DNA of 8,338 nt from Caldithrix sp. RBG_13_44_9 (GTDB taxonomy: Bacteria > Calditrichota > Calditrichia > RBG-13-44-9): NCBI GenBank assembly GCA_001771055.1, contig MESS01000098.1, positions 12,844 to 21,181 of the forward strand, read 5' to 3'. Of the stretch, positions 5,931-8,338 are shown piece after piece (within the stretch, counting starts at the first letter, position 1; every line of letters begins with the position of its first letter). Below the pieces are notes generated by a model. The model searched no databases. It was not told the DNA's origin and was given only the letters and a program-made list of their open reading frames with translations. The position numbers and the translations under genes are program-made.

Positions 5931-8338
5931 TCTTAACACTGCAATTTTTCCAACGGCCCGCTCATCCTGGGAAGTTTCGATCACAAAGTGATAGACTCCA
6001 TTGGCTACCATTTTTCCATCCCCGTTCTTTCCATCCCATTCAATGCTCTGCTCCTCCAGAGCCAGCTGGGGAACTGCATCTATCAAGATCCGTACCAGGT
6101 TACCACCGGCATCATAAATTTTGATAGTGACATTAGCTGATTTTTCCAGACTGTAACGCAGGGTGGTGGGTTCTTTATCCGGATTGACCGGATTGGGATA
6201 GTTATAGATGTTCTCATTGGAAAGTTTACCACCGGTACTTGGTGATTCAGCTTGTGCGATGCCGATTGCGCCGCTGGCAGAATACGTTTTAGCATTGCTG
6301 GAGTACAGCAGAACATCCCAGATTCCTTCGGGATTTTGCTGATTGAAAACGCTTACTGTCCAGGTGTATAAATTCGATTCTTCTCCCGGATCAAGTGAGC
6401 CAAGATAAATACTATCCTGGCCAGTTATGGCCAGAGCATCATTAGTTTTGATAACAATGCTGATCTGGTCAGCCGTCAGTGAACCGACATTTTTGACTCT
6501 TACACTTATAATACTGCTCTCTTCTTTTTCCAATCTCAATTTTTCCTGATAGGTATAATTGACCAGCACTACTGCTGGAATTTCCAAATGAGCAGTTACG
6601 GTATCCAGAGTCAAACTGATCTGGTCAGCATACTGATGGTTCAATTGAACAGTCTGATCCAGTTGAGTGAAAACCATATTCTGTACCTGCTGACTGCTAT
6701 CGATGGCACCTCCTACTACATAGATATAGCTGAGAATGCGATCCTCAACCGCATATGCACCATAGTTGCGCAAGGAGTCATACATTTCAGTAAAAGAAGC
6801 GATACTGTCTTTGGCTTCATATGCTACGGCATAGACCGGGGCAGCTGTAGCTTTATAAGTATTCTTTAACTGAGCTTCGCTCTGCCAGAGATCTTTTAGC
6901 TGTCTGACTGCTTGTATGGAACTTCCATTCTGCAGATTCTGCTTGATTTCCACTATCATTGAATCGTATGCACCGACACTCTGATATAAGGTATTTTTAA
7001 GGTGGACTAATTGTTCATTGCTTATCTTTGAACGGGGATAAACGACATGGCTTAATAAATGTTTTGAGATGAAGGTATTGTCAGGTAAATAGATGTCGTC
7101 CACCTTATCCTCCATGTCAGTGGGTGTGGAGAAAAATCCGCCGGCAGCAACTCCAAATGCAGTAACAACACCTGCATAGGCACTTATTTTAGACCAGAAA
7201 CTGACTTGCTGCAGAAATGATCCAACAGCACCAGGCATTAAATCACCAAGCCATTCGAAGATGTTTGCGGTGACCATGAACAGATTAGCGGTGAAGCGGA
7301 ATCCACTCGCCACATCGGTTAAAAGTTCCAATTCATTTTGTTTATCGGCGACAAACTCAAATTCTTCTAAGTGAGCATCATGAAAATCACCATTGTAATT
7401 CAGGTTTTCTGAATGAGTTCTTGCTGCATCCAGGGTGGAGCTGGATAACAGATCGATATAAATCAATTGGAAAAATGGGTGTTCCAGGATTTGGAATACT
7501 GCTTCCTTGGCTGCTCCCCAGTCATTATCACCGAACGGTGCACCCCCTATCAGGCCGTAATACTGAGATTTAATCAGATTCCAGCCGGTTCTTATTATTT
7601 CCGGGCCTGGATCGGGGAAAAGAGCCGCCACTTGATCGATGGCCTCAGTAATACCATCCAAAATGGCTAATTTTATCATTTCTTTCATAAATAACATCAA
7701 GAGCTCGTTCGCCAATGCACTGGTATCCCCCAAAATACTTTTTAAAAGAGCTAAAAGAAGTCTAATGATGTTTCCTCCCCAACTATCTGCATAAAAAATA
7801 AATCCGATGAGATCGCCCAGATCTAACATTGATTCGTAACCAGCACTGGTGGCATCATTGAAAAGATCCTGAACCATTTTTTCGACCAGAATTAATCTGG
7901 CCAGATTTTCCGCTACTTGATTGGGAAGGTTAGTATTCCAGGCTTGCAGGAGTGCTTTGATTTCCTCTTCACTATTAGCATAGGAATAGTTTACCGGGAT
8001 GCCAAAATATTCGCCTTCGATATGGGTCAATTCGTGGATCAAATCGAATTTATACACTATCAATGACTCCGGAAACACCAGAGTATTGGAATTCAATCCC
8101 GGTCCTATCTCCAGGGTTTTGTTCATGGTGATGTGTTCCAGGGTGATCCCATCAGGTAGGGTGAAATCTTTTTCCAAACGGAATAACAGATTTCCGACTG
8201 GCAAGGCATTAAGGTTTAATATACCGTTTAGCGGAGTAAGATGTGGGCCGGAGACTATTTGAGAATTTTGATACACCGTAACTCGGCCATCTACCAGTGG
8301 AATATTATATTTCAAATACCCATTGGCCTGATCGTAAT
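5928..8338 (-). CDS. Large secreted protein with HELTH motif, helical middle and FlgD-like C-terminal domain (5' end outside window)
   Basis: At least 802 residues; the frame stays open to the right edge (YDQANGYLKYN), so the TTG at 8315 is not a proven start and a signal peptide would lie outside. Residues are counted from that TTG. Residues 1-90 look like beta-rich Ig-type sequence. HELTH lies at 94-98 with Glu116-118 downstream. Residues 120-300 are mostly helical with hydrophobic stretches (IIRLLLALLKSILG, 183-196). Residues 340-397 form a Gly/Ala-rich hydrophobic stretch. Residues 430-575 are helical, perhaps coiled coil. About 580-686 is a beta domain (VRVKNVGS... LDPGEES) like CARDB or related Ig domains. 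The last ~92 residues are a FlgD-like Ig domain (NYPNPVNPDK, then EWDGKNGDGKMVANGVYHF). The visible part has no Cys. It is upstream of and coupled to the PorV-like gene. I do not recognise the whole protein; export to the cell surface is likely, and its activity is unknown. Confidence 0.85.
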   Translation of the reverse strand, partial: YDQANGYLKYNIPLVDGRVTVYQNSQIVSGPHLTPLNGILNLNALPVGNLLFRLEKDFTLPDGITLEHITMNKTLEIGPGLNSNTLVFPESLIVYKFDLIHELTHIEGEYFGIPVNYSYANSEEEIKALLQAWNTNLPNQVAENLARLILVEKMVQDLFNDATSAGYESMLDLGDLIGFIFYADSWGGNIIRLLLALLKSILGDTSALANELLMLFMKEMIKLAILDGITEAIDQVAALFPDPGPEIIRTGWNLIKSQYYGLIGGAPFGDNDWGAAKEAVFQILEHPFFQLIYIDLLSSSTLDAARTHSENLNYNGDFHDAHLEEFEFVADKQNELELLTDVASGFRFTANLFMVTANIFEWLGDLMPGAVGSFLQQVSFWSKISAYAGVVTAFGVAAGGFFSTPTDMEDKVDDIYLPDNTFISKHLLSHVVYPRSKISNEQLVHLKNTLYQSVGAYDSMIVEIKQNLQNGSSIQAVRQLKDLWQSEAQLKNTYKATAAPVYAVAYEAKDSIASFTEMYDSLRNYGAYAVEDRILSYIYVVGGAIDSSQQVQNMVFTQLDQTVQLNHQYADQISLTLDTVTAHLEIPAVVLVNYTYQEKLRLEKEESSIISVRVKNVGSLTADQISIVIKTNDALAITGQDSIYLGSLDPGEESNLYTWTVSVFNQQNPEGIWDVLLYSSNAKTYSASGAIGIAQAESPSTGGKLSNENIYNYPNPVNPDKEPTTLRYSLEKSANVTIKIYDAGGNLVRILIDAVPQLALEEQSIEWDGKNGDGKMVANGVYHFVIETSQDERAVGKIAVLR
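5931..6206 (-). other. FlgD-like Ig / type IX-like C-terminal sorting domain (within the large protein)
   Basis: Residues 704-795 begin YNYPNPVNPD and continue with TTLRYSLEKSANVTIKIYD, DAGGNLVRILID, IEWDGKNGDGKMVANGVYHF and a final GKIAVLR. This order (NYPNP, then a strand with Y-S-L, I-Y-D, W-D-G, G-V-Y, and a K-x-x-x-L-R end) is that of the C-terminal domain on many exported proteins in Calditrichota, KSB1 and related phyla. It resembles the type A sorting domain of the type IX system. In those groups it is thought to direct export or anchoring; that role here is inferred from the domain and the PorV-like neighbour. Confidence 0.8.
7962..8036 (-). other. HExxH-type putative zinc site (within the large protein)
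   Basis: The minus strand encodes FDLIHELTHIEG, in which His94-Glu-Leu-Thr-His98 is a perfect HExxH. Glu116, 117 and 118 follow, and Glu118 lies 20 residues after His98, the same offset as the third zinc ligand of thermolysin (His146 to Glu166). The helix context (hydrophobic residues before, then IEG) suits a zincin active-site helix. The flanking sequence does not resemble thermolysin as a whole, so this is a motif-level call only. Confidence 0.45.

Noticed and set aside
8313..8315. TTG as the start of the large minus-strand gene
   Set aside because: The frame continues open to the right edge, no Shine-Dalgarno or signal peptide is seen at the TTG, and the protein looks exported, so the true start is outside.

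Overview
The window looks like chromosomal DNA from a Gram-negative bacterium of the broad FCB-type lineages (Calditrichota, KSB1 or Marinimicrobia-like). This rests on the minus-strand pair: a PorV/PorQ-type outer-membrane barrel (UPF0164 family) next to a large exported protein whose C-terminus is the FlgD-like Ig/sorting domain common in those phyla. The taxonomic call is an inference; there is no rRNA or other phylogenetic marker here.

Positions 1-4962, plus strand, carry a pentose phosphate cluster: the 3' half of transketolase (tkt, cut by the left edge), a 378-residue transaldolase of the long, mycobacterial-like type (tal), glucose-6-phosphate dehydrogenase (zwf) and 6-phosphogluconolactonase (pgl). 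zwf and pgl make the first two oxidative steps (glucose-6-phosphate to 6-phosphogluconate). tal and tkt make the non-oxidative carbon rearrangements. A 6-phosphogluconate dehydrogenase is not in the window. The order tkt-tal-zwf-pgl is that of the actinobacterial tkt-tal-zwf-opcA-pgl cluster, but in place of opcA there is a 302-bp non-coding gap.

That gap (3929-4230) is AT-rich and unusually structured. It holds a perfect GC-rich palindrome of the widespread 'CATTGCGA...GAAGCAATCT' intergenic family (3955-4004), a 70-nt multi-stem fold (4021-4090), two further inverted repeats (4116-4130 and 4131-4168) and a possible extended -10 promoter for pgl. The 173-bp tal-zwf gap holds only a doubtful 35-codon signal-peptide-like ORF.

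Positions 4995-8338, minus strand, converge on pgl. A long, cysteine-free, probably secreted protein (5' end beyond the right edge) carries a HELTH zinc-protease-like motif with a downstream glutamate at thermolysin-like spacing, a long helical middle with no family I recognise, a CARDB-like beta domain and the C-terminal sorting-type domain. Its stop codon abuts the Shine-Dalgarno of the PorV-like gene, so the two are very probably co-translated and may work together in secretion or surface display. This pair is the least explained and most interesting part of the window.
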